A stretch of DNA of 64,000 nucleotides from assembly GCA_048500275.1 (NCBI GenBank), contig JASNYI010000002.1, forward strand, positions 1-64,000, in the 5' to 3' direction. Under the pieces are notes generated by a model that saw nothing but the letters and a program-made list of their open reading frames with translations, had not been told where the DNA came from and searched no databases. Position 1 is the first letter of the stretch. Each line of letters opens with the position of its first letter. Source of the stretch: UBA5066 sp048500275. GTDB lineage: Bacteria; Acidobacteriota; Thermoanaerobaculia; UBA5066. This document shows positions 1-8,712 of the stretch, piece by piece. The position numbers were made by a program, and so were the translations under genes.

Positions 1-2
1 TG

Positions 3-830
3 ACCCTCAGTCAAGACAATCGGGGTCTCGATAGCTCGGAGTATCCGGAACTCGTGCTCCCTCCGGAGCTACAGACTCCGAACCTACCCGCGGGACGCCC
101 CGCACCGACGAGTGCGGCAGCAGGAGACCCGTGTTTCCCGTCGACTTCTCCTTGCATGAGTGCTCCGGCTCGTGCGCCAGCAGAGCCCGTGGTTGAGGAG
201 GCCTACGTCTCGGCGAACCCTCCGCCGCTTGCCGAAACTCCAGAGGAGGGGTGGCGAGGCATTCGGCAGACGTTCCAGAACCTCGTCGGTGCGGCTGCTG
301 GAGGAGCGTCTCGCCCCGGGAGGGGCGGGCAGCGGGCATGGGCAAGGAACAGAAAGCCGTCGCGGCCAGTCGGAGTGAACCCGGGTGTTCTCGGTCCTCG
401 TCGCGGAGACGTGTCGCCGGCGAGCACTCCCCTGAATCTGATCCAGTACCGAATGAACAACGCTCCCTATCCGCCGCTGTCCGGAACGAGACAGCAGGCG
501 ATCGATCGAGCCTGGAAACTCGAAGTGGATCTCGTCCTGCGAGCGGGTCGAGGAACGAGGCCATGGAGCGCTGAAGAGATCCAGCGTATCCGCGACGGAG
601 CCAGCTATTCAGACCTCGGGTATACGGGGCACCATATCAACAGAGTCCGCGACAGAAATGACTGGCGAGGCGATCCGAGGAACATCGTCTTCGCCCGGCA
701 GGGAAGCGGAGAGGAGCACATGGTCCTTGGGCACCCTGGCGGAACCCAGGCCTCGCAACCCGAGCGTCTCCTGATAGACCGCGAGGCCATGCTGAGGAGT
801 CTTGGCGGTGGTGTAATCGACGCAAGGTAG
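3..830 (+). CDS. C-terminal part of a polymorphic toxin with GHH/HNH-like nuclease domain (5' end outside window)
   Basis: The reading frame is open to the left edge with no stop, so this is the tail of a longer protein; GTG at 54 is only the first possible internal start. The first ~130 visible residues are a low-complexity Pro/Ala/Arg-rich linker. The last ~110 residues look like a compact nuclease domain: WSAEEIQRIRDG, then YTGHHINRV, then GDPRNIVF, then EHMVLGHPGG. The GHH motif followed by an Asn and a distal His is the pattern of GHH/HNH (treble-clef) toxin domains of polymorphic toxins, which cleave nucleic acid in competitor cells. A small gene with a strong ribosome site follows at once, as expected for an immunity gene. 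The delivery system (Rhs, T6SS or other) lies outside the window. Family assignment is from motifs only. Confidence 0.6.
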   Translation, partial: TLSQDNRGLDSSEYPELVLPPELQTPNLPAGRPAPTSAAAGDPCFPSTSPCMSAPARAPAEPVVEEAYVSANPPPLAETPEEGWRGIRQTFQNLVGAAAGGASRPGRGGQRAWARNRKPSRPVGVNPGVLGPRRGDVSPASTPLNLIQYRMNNAPYPPLSGTRQQAIDRAWKLEVDLVLRAGRGTRPWSAEEIQRIRDGASYSDLGYTGHHINRVRDRNDWRGDPRNIVFARQGSGEEHMVLGHPGGTQASQPERLLIDREAMLRSLGGGVIDAR

Positions 831-844
831 AGGAGGTGCGCTGA

Positions 845-1285
845 GTGGCAATCAAGTACGCATGGGTTGGTCTACGCGCTACTCCGCAGGGTGGAAGCGG
901 AGTCACCTCCTTGGGCTTTCTGGATCTGCTCGGTGCTGCAGTCGGAGTGGACGGGGTCGTTGCCGTGACTGCGGATAGGGGCGTGGGGTACTCGGCGTTG
1001 ATCTCGTTCTTCGAGGGACGGGAGGAGGACTTCCCCGGCGTCGACGATCTGTCGCCTGCTGCGGCGCTGGAAGATGCCATCGGAATCGCCCTTGCCAGTG
1101 CAGCACGATGGCTGTCCGCCCGTCCTGCGGATCTCTTCGAACGCCTGGCCGGATCCGGCTTGAATGTGGATCTCTTCTTAGACCTCTGGATCGATCAAGA
1201 CCAGCTCGAGCTGCGCCTGCCGGCGGATCTCTTGCTCGCCTGCGGCCAACGTGGCCTGCCAATAAGCACGATCACGAATGATTAG
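845..1285 (+). CDS. probable immunity protein for the upstream toxin
   Basis: A 146-residue acidic, soluble protein with no recognised family. GTG at 845 is chosen because AGGAGGT (831-837) sits 7 bases upstream, directly after the toxin stop (828-830), so the two are translationally linked. It has alternating hydrophobic and acidic stretches (for example FEGREEDFPGV and DLFLDLWIDQDQLEL) and no signal peptide or membrane span. Position and acidity are typical of polymorphic-toxin immunity proteins, which bind and block the toxin nuclease. The function rests on context, not on homology I can recognise. Confidence 0.5.
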   Translation: MAIKYAWVGLRATPQGGSGVTSLGFLDLLGAAVGVDGVVAVTADRGVGYSALISFFEGREEDFPGVDDLSPAAALEDAIGIALASAARWLSARPADLFERLAGSGLNVDLFLDLWIDQDQLELRLPADLLLACGQRGLPISTITND

Positions 1286-1728
1286 GCGCGTCGATCCGGG
1301 GCCGTATCTGCACTTGTGGCCTACGACCCCTGCAAAGAGCCCGCCCGGAGCTGAGCACGACACGGCGCCAGCGGGCGCCGTGGGAACGGGGGAGACGCCC
1401 CCGGCGGCTCCGGCGCGCGGGGCGAGGAAGGTACGGGCGCGAGCACGGCGCGCGCCAGAGGCACCTCCTCGGACCTCCTCCTGTCACGCGCCGTGCAGCG
1501 CCCCGCGGCCCAAAACTGCTTTGGGCCGCGCCGGCTGAAATGAGGCGCTCTGTCCTAGTCCAATGGCCTCCGGGACGGCCTCGAGCCGTGCGACTCCTCC
1601 TGGAATCGCGATGGGGCGGGCGTGTGTCCGCGACGCTCCGGAACGGCGTCGCGGGCCCCGCGGACCGCGTTGGCCGAGGACGACCGAGTCAGTGAAGGGC
1701 TGGATCGCCGGCGCTCCGGCGTGCCTCT
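1286..1728. other. gene-free gap between immunity gene and transposase
   Basis: No convincing coding frame. The stretch is very GC-rich and low in complexity. It holds one clear hairpin (1504-1530). I looked for terminal inverted repeats matching the far side of the transposase gene and could not identify a pair. Confidence 0.5.
1504..1530. terminator. GC-rich hairpin, possible terminator
   Basis: A perfect 11-bp stem (cgcggcccaaa pairing with tttgggccgcg) closes a 5-base loop, actgc. No U-run follows on either strand, so it may be a weak or factor-dependent terminator, or the edge of a mobile element. It lies between two genes that converge on it. Confidence 0.35.
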
Positions 1729-3105
1729 TTACGCGGCCTTCCGGAAGAGGACGGGCAGGCGGCGGGCGGCGTCGAGGTAGCGGACGTCGAAGGCTGGGGG
1801 CGGGATCGGGTCGCCTTCGCGCGGTGGCGGAGCCGCGTGGTTCCGGGTCGGGTCCTTCCGGAAGTAGACCTCGGCGGGCGTCGCGCCGCCGAGGCCCTGA
1901 TGAGGCTTGAGGACGGAGTAGTAGAAGAGCCCGAGGCCGATTCGGTTCTCGAGGTCGTCCCGCAAGAGGCAGCGGTCGAGCCGGAGGTGAAGAAGGTCCT
2001 TCAGGCCGAGCCAGAGGCGCTCGATGAGGGCGATGGACCCGTGCCGCCCGACGGCACCGAAGCGTGCTCTCAGGCCGTGCCGGGCGACAGCATCCTGGAA
2101 GGCCTCGGCGGTGAAGCAGGCGCCCTTGTCGGTCACGAAGTGCGAGAGGGAGAGGTCGGGGTGGAGTCTCCTCGCGCGGGCGACGGCTTCATCGAGGACG
2201 GACACCATCTCCTCGGCCGACGGCTCGTCGGAGAACAGGCGCCAGGCGAGGGGGAAACGGGAGAAGACGTCGATGACGACGGCGAGGCGGAACCGGAGGA
2301 AGCCCATGAGCGCCTTGACGAGGGTGACGTCGACCATGAGGACGTGATTCGGGCCGCGCGCCCGGACGGCCCGCTCGACGGGGTGTGGCGCCACGGCGGT
2401 CGGTTGGTAGGGACGGACGTCGCCGCCCGCTCCGTTCGAAGCCGCGGAGATTTTCGGGAAGGGGCCGTCGCCTCTGGGCGAGGGCGCCTTCGTCCAGCGC
2501 CTCACCGTGCTGCGTGAGAGGAGGATGCCTTCGCGCGCAAGCGTCTGGGCGATCCGGAGAGAGCCACCGAAGCCGGCCATCGAGAGGTTGAGCACCTGCT
2601 GCCGGACGAGGGCAGAGTACGAGCGGTCGGGCGGCGCCGGCGCGACGAGGGGCCGGTCGGGCCGCTTCGGCGCCACACAGTCGACGACCCAGCGATGGAC
2701 GGTGGAGCGGGTCAGGGCGTAGAGGCGGGCGATCTCGCGGCAGGAGAGGTGGAAGACGTCCTTGTGATGGAGGATCCGGCCGCGATCGGTCTTCCGGTAG
2801 CGGGGCCTGTGGGCCGGGGGCACACGGTTGAGGCGCTCGAGGAGCACGTCGATCGTCTGGAATGCGAAGGCGAGCTGGAGCTCGAGCTCCTTCGAGCGCG
2901 CGAGGGCGCGTTCGACGGGGTCGCCGGCCCGCCGAAGGTCGGCGATCTGCAGCAGGAGCGCTGCGCCGAAGAGCTGGTTCGCCCGTCGCAGCGCCGCCAT
3001 GAAGAGCTCGCCGACAGGTCGCGAGCCCATCACCGCAGCGAGGGCGCGTGTCTCGAGGTCGGTCGGCGAGGCGTGGGTGGAGTCGCTCGGAACGAGGCGG
3101 GGCAT
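1729..3105 (-). CDS. DDE integrase-type transposase (IS3/IS481-like rve core)
   Basis: A 458-residue protein. The N-terminal ~190 residues contain two helix-turn-helix-like stretches (SCREIARLYALTRSTVHRWV and GILLSRSTVRRWTKAP). The C-terminal half is an integrase catalytic core: first Asp in VLMVDVTLVK, second Asp in HFVTDKGACF, Glu in ALIERLWLGLKD, followed by the typical tail HQGLGGATPAEVYF. It would move an insertion element by cut-and-paste or copy-out. I could not find convincing terminal repeats, so element limits are not called. The frame is intact with no internal stop, so the transposase may be active. Neighbours are accessory genes. Confidence 0.8.
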   Translation of the reverse strand: MPRLVPSDSTHASPTDLETRALAAVMGSRPVGELFMAALRRANQLFGAALLLQIADLRRAGDPVERALARSKELELQLAFAFQTIDVLLERLNRVPPAHRPRYRKTDRGRILHHKDVFHLSCREIARLYALTRSTVHRWVVDCVAPKRPDRPLVAPAPPDRSYSALVRQQVLNLSMAGFGGSLRIAQTLAREGILLSRSTVRRWTKAPSPRGDGPFPKISAASNGAGGDVRPYQPTAVAPHPVERAVRARGPNHVLMVDVTLVKALMGFLRFRLAVVIDVFSRFPLAWRLFSDEPSAEEMVSVLDEAVARARRLHPDLSLSHFVTDKGACFTAEAFQDAVARHGLRARFGAVGRHGSIALIERLWLGLKDLLHLRLDRCLLRDDLENRIGLGLFYYSVLKPHQGLGGATPAEVYFRKDPTRNHAAPPPREGDPIPPPAFDVRYLDAARRLPVLFRKAA

Positions 3106-3284
3106 CGCGGGAGAGTAGCGGTCCGTGGCGCTACGAAATGAGCGGGTAAGCGGCCGGGTCGGGATGCCATGTCGTCCACGACGACCGATCCGCCGCAGGG
3201 GTCGCGTGGAAGCGTCAGGCCTTGCCGGCCGACGAACGACTGGAGCTTGCAGGGTGCTACCTGCGGCGGGCGCGGCGATCGGGG

Positions 3285-3848
3285 ATGTTCGACGTGTACC
3301 AGCCGGTTCCTGGGCGGACCTGCCCCACGTGCTCGGCGCCGCTCCGGGAGTGGCAGGGGAAGGAGGGCCCGAGGCTCGGCCTCGTCTTCCGGCAGGGGGT
3401 GCTCGGAGAAGTCGGCACGGCGCTGGACGGCCGGCCCGAGTACCGGAAGGCGCATGGTGATCCGGAGCGCCTCCCGGCGGCCTTCCGCATCTACAGCTAC
3501 GACTGCCCGAACCACCGCCCGATCTACGCGCGATGCACGAGCGAAGACGGGACGTGGACGAGGACGGAGATCATCCCGCCGGACGCCTACCCGGGGTGGC
3601 GGCGAGGTCCTCTACGTTCACCGCGCTCGCGAGCGCTCCCTCAGCGGCGCGCCGCGCGCGTGAGGAAGTCTCCGAGTGGGACGGCCTCGACACCGGACCG
3701 AGAGGGAGGCGCGAGGCGATCGGCGCGACAACCCAGGCCTCGTCGATCCCGGCACCGGCCAGCTCGGGCAGGAGGAACGGGGTCAGCTCCAGGAAGGTCA
3801 CCCGGCCAGCGAGCGTCTCGGAGCTCGGTCGTAGGAGGTAGGGGATAG
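3285..3848 (+). CDS. small zinc-ribbon-like hypothetical protein with a lost natural end
   Basis: ATG at 3285 is chosen because the sequence becomes protein-like there (MFDVYQPVPGRTCPTC); a TTG at 3222 would add 21 less convincing residues. CPTC near the N-terminus and YDCPNH...YARC near residues 65-80 could bind one zinc ion. Credible protein ends near PDAYPGW (about base 3600). The remaining ~80 codons are Arg/Ser-rich and run antisense to the decayed ATPase gene, so they look like read-through after the original 3' end was lost in a rearrangement. Function unknown. Confidence 0.45.
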   Translation: MFDVYQPVPGRTCPTCSAPLREWQGKEGPRLGLVFRQGVLGEVGTALDGRPEYRKAHGDPERLPAAFRIYSYDCPNHRPIYARCTSEDGTWTRTEIIPPDAYPGWRRGPLRSPRSRALPQRRAARVRKSPSGTASTPDREGGARRSARQPRPRRSRHRPARAGGTGSAPGRSPGQRASRSSVVGGRG

Positions 3849-4176
3849 GCCGAGCCGAGGACCAGCACCTGGCCGTGCGAGCCTGAGCGTCGACCAGGGA
3901 CCGGAAGACCGGGAAAAGGTCGGGAACGCGCTGGATCTCGTCGAGGCAGACCGTCTCGTCGGCGTGGAGAGCGAAGAGTGCCTCCTGTTCGTTCAGCTTC
4001 GCCGCATCCGGGGGCCGTTCGAGGTCGACGCAGAGCGACTTCGGCAGGTGCGACAGGACCTTCTTCGCGAGCGTCGTCTTGCCGCACTGGCGCGGGCCGA
4101 CGAGGGCGACGACGGGAACTCACCGGAGCCGGAGGAGGCCCCCCTTCTTCGCGTCTCGGAGGAGATAGCCCGGCAT
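3571..4176 (-). pseudogene. decayed AAA_14-type ATPase (relative of the DUF4143 ATPase family)
   Basis: Reading the minus strand from ATG at 4176 gives MPGYLLRDAKKGG, an in-frame TGA at 4122-4120, then a clear Walker A (VALVGPRQCGKTTLAKKVL) and Walker B (ETVCLDEIQRVP). The reading then shifts frame for a short stretch (QVLVLGSAYP is in another frame) and returns for ETLAGRVTFLELTPFLLPEL, which is the conserved end of the AAA_14 domain. The C-terminal DUF4143 domain is absent; the last residues before the stop at 3571 are unrelated. The internal stop, two frame changes and truncation make it a pseudogene. An intact relative lies at 8713-10038. Confidence 0.75.
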
Positions 4177-4236
4177 ATCGAAAGTCTGCCTTCCCTTCTG
4201 CGACAAAGAGGAGGCCGCTCGCCGACGGCGGCGTTC

Positions 4237-4740
4237 TCAACCGCGCCTGCGCAGGACGTCCGAGTAGAACCTCTCCGCCAGGAGCTGGCGGTGGCCGGTG
4301 TCGAGGCCTGACGCGAGCCGCTCGAAGAGGACGTGGCGGACGAGGTTCGGCGCGGTGAAGCCGACCAGGGTCTCGGCGAATTCAGTCCGGTCCCGTTCGT
4401 GCTCCTCGCGCTCCCACGCATGCCAGCCCCGCGCGAGGACACGCCGGAGCGGGGCGGCGCTGATGGAGACGCGGAGTGGCTCGTCCTCGGGGAAGTGCCG
4501 GGCCGGGCCGAAGGCGGCGAAGAGGTCGCGGAAGGGGTCGACACCGAGGAGAACGGACGTGAAGAGTCCGAAGGGGTCGGGATCGTGAGGCGCGTCGTCG
4601 GGAGATTCGGCCGGTCGAAGAGTAGGGCGAGGAGCGGCGACGTGGGGCTCGTCGAGGCGCCGGCGCAGGGTCGTGGCATTCGTCTCAGCGAAGCGAGCCC
4701 GGCGGAGAAGCGAGCTCCCGGAGGCTCCAGACAGCTCCCG
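4237..4740 (-). pseudogene. coding-like fragment of unknown family without a start codon
   Basis: The minus-strand frame ending in TGA at 4239-4237 reads as a plausible soluble protein for ~160 codons, with FGLFTSVLLGVDPFRDLF, GWHAWEREEHERDRTEF and LVRHVLFERLASGLDTGHRQ. It has no ATG, GTG or TTG start, and further upstream it runs into the hicA region. I read it as the 3' remnant of a gene cut by rearrangement. The pattern resembles no family I can name. It lies next to another decayed gene. Confidence 0.35.
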
Positions 4741-4852
4741 CGCCGTGGCCCTCCGCGTGCGTCGTCCGTCGTTCGGCCGAGAGCCCCGAGATGGAGGGGC
4801 GGGGACGCGGGAGCTCGCGAGGCGAGAGCGGGGCAGCGGACGTGCCGCCGGA

Positions 4853-5068
4853 CTACAGGTCCTCTGGACGGAGACCCGTGCGCTTCCCCATTCGGGCGAG
4901 CGCCTCGGGCGGGAGGGACTTCCCGTCGTGGAAGGCGAAGACGTAGTCCGGCCAGCCGTCGCGCGCGAGGATTCGATGCGAGGTCCCCACCTGGCGCTTC
5001 ACGCGCCATCCGACGCGGAGGAGGGCGGCGAGGACCTTCCCTGCCCTCGCCGAGGGCCAGACGCTCAC
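4853..5068 (-). CDS. hicA: HicA-type mRNA interferase toxin
   Basis: A 71-residue basic protein. It has the HicA fold signature: RAGKVLAALLRVGWRVKRQ followed by VGTSHRIL, where the Ser-His supplies the catalytic His, and a C-terminal PPEALARMGKRTGL. HicA binds mRNA through a dsRBD-like fold and cleaves it when its antitoxin is lost. Its ATG (5068) overlaps the hicB stop by four bases, so the pair is co-translated with the antitoxin first. The acidic substitution in the strand after the His (ARDGWPDYVF) departs somewhat from typical HicA, but the length is right. Confidence 0.75.
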   Translation of the reverse strand: MSVWPSARAGKVLAALLRVGWRVKRQVGTSHRILARDGWPDYVFAFHDGKSLPPEALARMGKRTGLRPEDL

Positions 5069-5283
5069 GCTGCGGCGCGCGTGACGAAGGAGACGCTCAT
5101 CTCGTGCGGGATCGCCTCGCCGTGTTCGAGGCGATCTGCCAGGACGCGGAAGGCGAGCGCCTCAACTTTCGCGAGCGCCTCGTCCTCGGTCGCCTCGACG
5201 GCCATGCAGCCGGGCAGCTCCAGAATCTCGGCGATCCACTCTCCGGAGGAAACGGCTCGCTCGAGCTCTACGGTCAGCGTCAT
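5065..5283 (-). CDS. hicB: HicB-family antitoxin
   Basis: A 72-residue acidic protein with the degraded RNase H-like HicB fold: SGEWIAEILELPGCMAVEATEDEALAKVE is the hallmark strand-helix segment (Gly-Trp-Ile-Ala-Glu, Leu-Pro-Gly-Cys). There is no separate C-terminal DNA-binding domain, so it belongs to the short HicB-like type. It neutralises HicA by binding it. It is the first gene of the pair. The ~240-bp upstream gap separates it from the divergently transcribed helicase and must hold both promoters. Confidence 0.8.
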   Translation of the reverse strand: MTLTVELERAVSSGEWIAEILELPGCMAVEATEDEALAKVEALAFRVLADRLEHGEAIPHEMSVSFVTRAAA

Positions 5284-5520
5284 GCGGGGATTCTACGCGG
5301 GGTGCTCGGGCGGTGCGGGGAGGCGCGGACGAGAGCCGTGGCGGTCCAGGCCTGTCCAGGATCGCATCCCACGCTGACGAGCCGAGAATCCTCGAGGGCG
5401 GGCTCGAAGCCACGAGTAGCGGTCGCTGCGGAGGGCGCCTTGCACCGCAATCCGCAAAGACGCAAGGAGGTCTCGAACTTCGGGAGTGGATCTCGCCGCC
5501 CCCTCGAGTACCCTGGCGCC

Positions 5521-8500
5521 GTGCGGGGGCCGCTTGCCGACGGCGTCTACGACCACCTTCTCGACGACGCGCTGGCGGCGCTGGCCGGGGACGTCGGGGC
5601 CGACCGCGAGGTCGGGATCGACGACCTCGAACCGGGCCGCACGCCCTCCTTCGTCGCCGCCCACATCAGGCCTCTCGTCGAGCGGGTGCTCGCGTCGGTG
5701 CAGGGCGAGCCCGCCGAGCGGCAGCGGCGACGAATCGAGATCCTGAACCGACTCCTTTCCGCGCTCGACGCGGCCGCCGAGGAGCACTGCGCGGAATCAC
5801 CGTTCGGGCCGGGTGAGCTGAGGGTTCAGGAACCGACGCACCTGCGCCTCGTGAGGCCCCGCCCGGTGCTCGGCGCTTCCCCGGCGCCGATACTCCCCGA
5901 GACGCCGCTTGCCGAGAGCGCCCTCCTCGTCAACGCCACCGGCGAGCCGTCGCTCGCGAGCGAGCTCGGGAGGGAGCTGGCGACGGCGGACCGGGTGGAC
6001 CTCCTGTGCGCCTTCGTGAAATGGAGCGGCCTGCGGGTCCTGCTGGAGGCGCTCGCCGCCGTGGTGGAGAGGGGGAGAGCGCGCGGAGAGGCGACGCCCG
6101 TCCGGGTCCTGACGACGACCTACATCGGGGCGAGCGAAGTGCGGGCCCTCGAGGCGCTCGCGGAGATCGGCGCCGAGGTGCGGATCTCCTACGACGATCG
6201 CCGGACGCGCCTCCACGCCAAGGCGTGGCTCTTCCACAGGGAGAGCGGCAGCCACACGGCCTACATCGGCTCCTCGAACCTCTCCCGCGCCGCGCTCCAC
6301 GAGGGGCTCGAGTGGAACGTGAGGCTCTCCTGGCGCGACGCGGCTCCGCTCCTTTCGAAGTTCCGGGCGGCGTTCGAGTCGTACTGGGGTGCCGACGAGT
6401 TCGAGCCGTACGAGCCCGGCCGCGACCGCGAGCGCGTCGTGCGGGCGCTGGCGGCGCAGAGGACGTCCGGAGGGGAACGGGGCCTGGCGCTGAGGCTCGA
6501 CCTCGCGCCCCACCCGCACCAGGAGCCGATGCTGGAGGCGCTGCGGGTCGAGCGGGAGCACGGCCACTGGAGGAACCTCGTCGTCGCGCCGACGGGGACC
6601 GGCAAGACGCTCGTGGCGGCGTTCGACTACCGCGCGCTGCGGGCGAAGCTGCCGCGGGCGAGGCTCCTCTTCGTCGCGCACCGGGAACGAATCCTCACGC
6701 AGAGCCGCGACGCCTTCGCGGCCGTCCTGAGGGATCCCGGCTTCGGCGAGCTGCTGACGGGCGAGCACGAGGTGGCGCGGGGAGAGCACGTCTTCGCGAC
6801 GATCCAGTCGCTCTCCCGGATGACGTTCGCGGAGGAGCTGCCGCCGGAGCACTACGACGTGGTCGTCGTCGACGAGTTCCACCACGCCGAGGCGCCGACT
6901 TACGAGAGGCTCCTCGAGCACGTGAGGCCGCGCGTCCTCCTCGGCCTGACGGCGACGCCGGAGCGGTTCGACGGGAAGGACGTACGCCGCTGGTTCGACT
7001 GGCGGACGGCGTACGAGATGCGCCTCTGGGAGGCCCTCGAGCAGGGGCTCCTCGCGCCGTTCCAGTACTTCGGCGTGAAGGACTCGGTCGACCTCGACGA
7101 CGTGGCGTGGAGCCGGAGCTGGGGCTACGACCGCGCGGAGCTTTCGCGGCGCTACGTCGTGGCCGGTGGCGCCGAGGCGCGGGCGCGGCTCGTCCTGCAG
7201 GAGGTCGAGCGGCGGGTCGCCGACCCGCGGCGGATGCGGGCGCTCGGGTTCTGCGTCTCGGTGGAGCACGCCCGCTTCATGGCGGAGCGATTCGGGGAGG
7301 CGGGGATCGCGAGCGAGGCGGTCGTCGGGGAGACGCCGACGGAGGAGCGGGAGGCGGCCGTCCGGCGGCTCGAGTCGGGAGAGCTGCAGGCCCTCTTCAC
7401 CGTGGACCTCTTCAACGAGGGGGTCGACATCCCGACCGTCGACACCGTCCTCTTCCTCCGGCCCACGGAGAGTGCGACGGTCTTCCTCCAGCAGCTCGGG
7501 CGCGGGCTGCGCCTCCACCGCGAGAAGCTGTGCCTGACGGTCCTCGACTTCATCGGGAACGCCCGGCGCGAGTTCCGGTTCGACAGGCGCTTCCGCGCGG
7601 TCCTCGGCGGGGCGACGCGGCAGGTGGAGCGGCAGATCGAGACGGGGTTCCCGTACCTGCCGCCAGGCTGCGCGATGCAGCTCGACCCGAGGGCGATGCA
7701 GGTCGTCCTCGAGAACATCCGGCGGAGCATCGGCGCAGGGCAGCCGTGGCTCAGGCAGGAGCTGCAGGCGCTCGGGCCCGCGGCGACGGTCGGCGAGTTC
7801 CTGAGAGAGGCGGGGGTGGACCCGGTCGAGCTCTACTCGGGCGGCGCCGGCGGGCGGAGCTTCACCTCGCTCCGGCACGACGCTTTCGGCGGAGAGGACC
7901 TGAGCCGCGAGGCTCGCGGCAGGCACGGGCGCCTCGCCCGGATCCTCCACGTGAACGACCCCCTTCGACTCGAGTTCCTCGCGGAGCTTGCCGCTGGCAA
8001 GCCTCTGCCCGAAGGGGAGCGCGAGGAGAGGCTCGCTGCGATGGCGGCGGCAGCGCTCCTCGACGTCCGAAGGCCCACGGAAGCGCGGGCGGCGCTCGAG
8101 ACGGCCCGGGCGGACTCGAGATATCGGGAAGAGCTGGGGCAGCTCGTCGAGTACCTCGACGACAGCCGCCGCGAGGGGGTGCTCGACTGGCGCGAGCTCG
8201 GGCCGGCGCCCCTCCAGCTCCACGCGCGCTACCGGAGGGACGAGGTCCTCGCCGCCCTCAGGGCAGGGGGAGCCGGCGGGATTCCCCCTTCACGGGAGGG
8301 CGTCTACTACGAGCCGGTCAGCAACGCCGACGTCCTCCTCGTCACCCTCCGAAAGTCCGAGGGGAGCTTCTCCCCGACGACGATGTACCGCGACTACGCG
8401 ATCTCCCCGTCCCGCTTCCACTGGGAAAGCCAGAACTCGGCCCATCCCGGCACGGTCACGGGGAAGCGCTACCTCGCGGGGTCGAGCCACGTGCTGCTCT

Positions 8501-8670
8501 TCGTGCGGGAGGTGCAGGACCAGGCGAACGGCGTCGCGGAGGCCTACACGTTCCTCGGGAAGGTGACGCTGGAATCCTCGGAAGGGGAGCGGCCGATGCG
8601 GATCGTGTGGCGCCTGGAGCAACCGATGCCGGGGCCCCTGTACACCCACGCGACCGTGGCGGCGGGCTGA
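5521..8670 (+). CDS. PLD nuclease - SF2 helicase - DUF3427 protein
   Basis: GTG at 5521 is used; the open frame continues upstream to 4333 but is antisense to hicBA and does not read as protein. The 1049-residue product has three parts. A phospholipase-D-like domain (about 150-300) carries RLHAKAWLF and YIGSSNLS, the HxK half-site with the usual following strand. A superfamily 2 helicase (about 335-650) has Walker A APTGTGKTLVA near 356, DEFHHAEAP near 450, LGLTATPERFDG and motif VI QLGRGLRLH. The C-terminal ~350 residues match the DUF3427 pattern (SREGVYYEP, ...TMYRDYAISPSRFHWESQN, HVLLFVRE). Proteins of this design are stand-alone accessory proteins thought to act on foreign or damaged DNA. 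No methyltransferase partner is adjacent. Confidence 0.85.
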   Translation: MRGPLADGVYDHLLDDALAALAGDVGADREVGIDDLEPGRTPSFVAAHIRPLVERVLASVQGEPAERQRRRIEILNRLLSALDAAAEEHCAESPFGPGELRVQEPTHLRLVRPRPVLGASPAPILPETPLAESALLVNATGEPSLASELGRELATADRVDLLCAFVKWSGLRVLLEALAAVVERGRARGEATPVRVLTTTYIGASEVRALEALAEIGAEVRISYDDRRTRLHAKAWLFHRESGSHTAYIGSSNLSRAALHEGLEWNVRLSWRDAAPLLSKFRAAFESYWGADEFEPYEPGRDRERVVRALAAQRTSGGERGLALRLDLAPHPHQEPMLEALRVEREHGHWRNLVVAPTGTGKTLVAAFDYRALRAKLPRARLLFVAHRERILTQSRDAFAAVLRDPGFGELLTGEHEVARGEHVFATIQSLSRMTFAEELPPEHYDVVVVDEFHHAEAPTYERLLEHVRPRVLLGLTATPERFDGKDVRRWFDWRTAYEMRLWEALEQGLLAPFQYFGVKDSVDLDDVAWSRSWGYDRAELSRRYVVAGGAEARARLVLQEVERRVADPRRMRALGFCVSVEHARFMAERFGEAGIASEAVVGETPTEEREAAVRRLESGELQALFTVDLFNEGVDIPTVDTVLFLRPTESATVFLQQLGRGLRLHREKLCLTVLDFIGNARREFRFDRRFRAVLGGATRQVERQIETGFPYLPPGCAMQLDPRAMQVVLENIRRSIGAGQPWLRQELQALGPAATVGEFLREAGVDPVELYSGGAGGRSFTSLRHDAFGGEDLSREARGRHGRLARILHVNDPLRLEFLAELAAGKPLPEGEREERLAAMAAAALLDVRRPTEARAALETARADSRYREELGQLVEYLDDSRREGVLDWRELGPAPLQLHARYRRDEVLAALRAGGAGGIPPSREGVYYEPVSNADVLLVTLRKSEGSFSPTTMYRDYAISPSRFHWESQNSAHPGTVTGKRYLAGSSHVLLFVREVQDQANGVAEAYTFLGKVTLESSEGERPMRIVWRLEQPMPGPLYTHATVAAG

Positions 8671-8712
8671 AGGGCCGCGCGGTTTCGCTCCGATAAAGGT
8701 CGAGGTTCCCGC

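Noticed and set aside
1286..3284. Terminal inverted repeats around the DDE transposase
   Set aside because: GAAATGAG occurs on both sides (near 1537 and 3135), but in direct orientation and too short to be convincing.
4333..5520. N-terminal extension of the helicase frame
   Set aside because: It covers hicBA antisense and an Arg/Gly-rich stretch; GTG 5521 begins the protein-like part.
5797..8223. 808-residue minus-strand open frame
   Set aside because: Antisense to the helicase; no motif.
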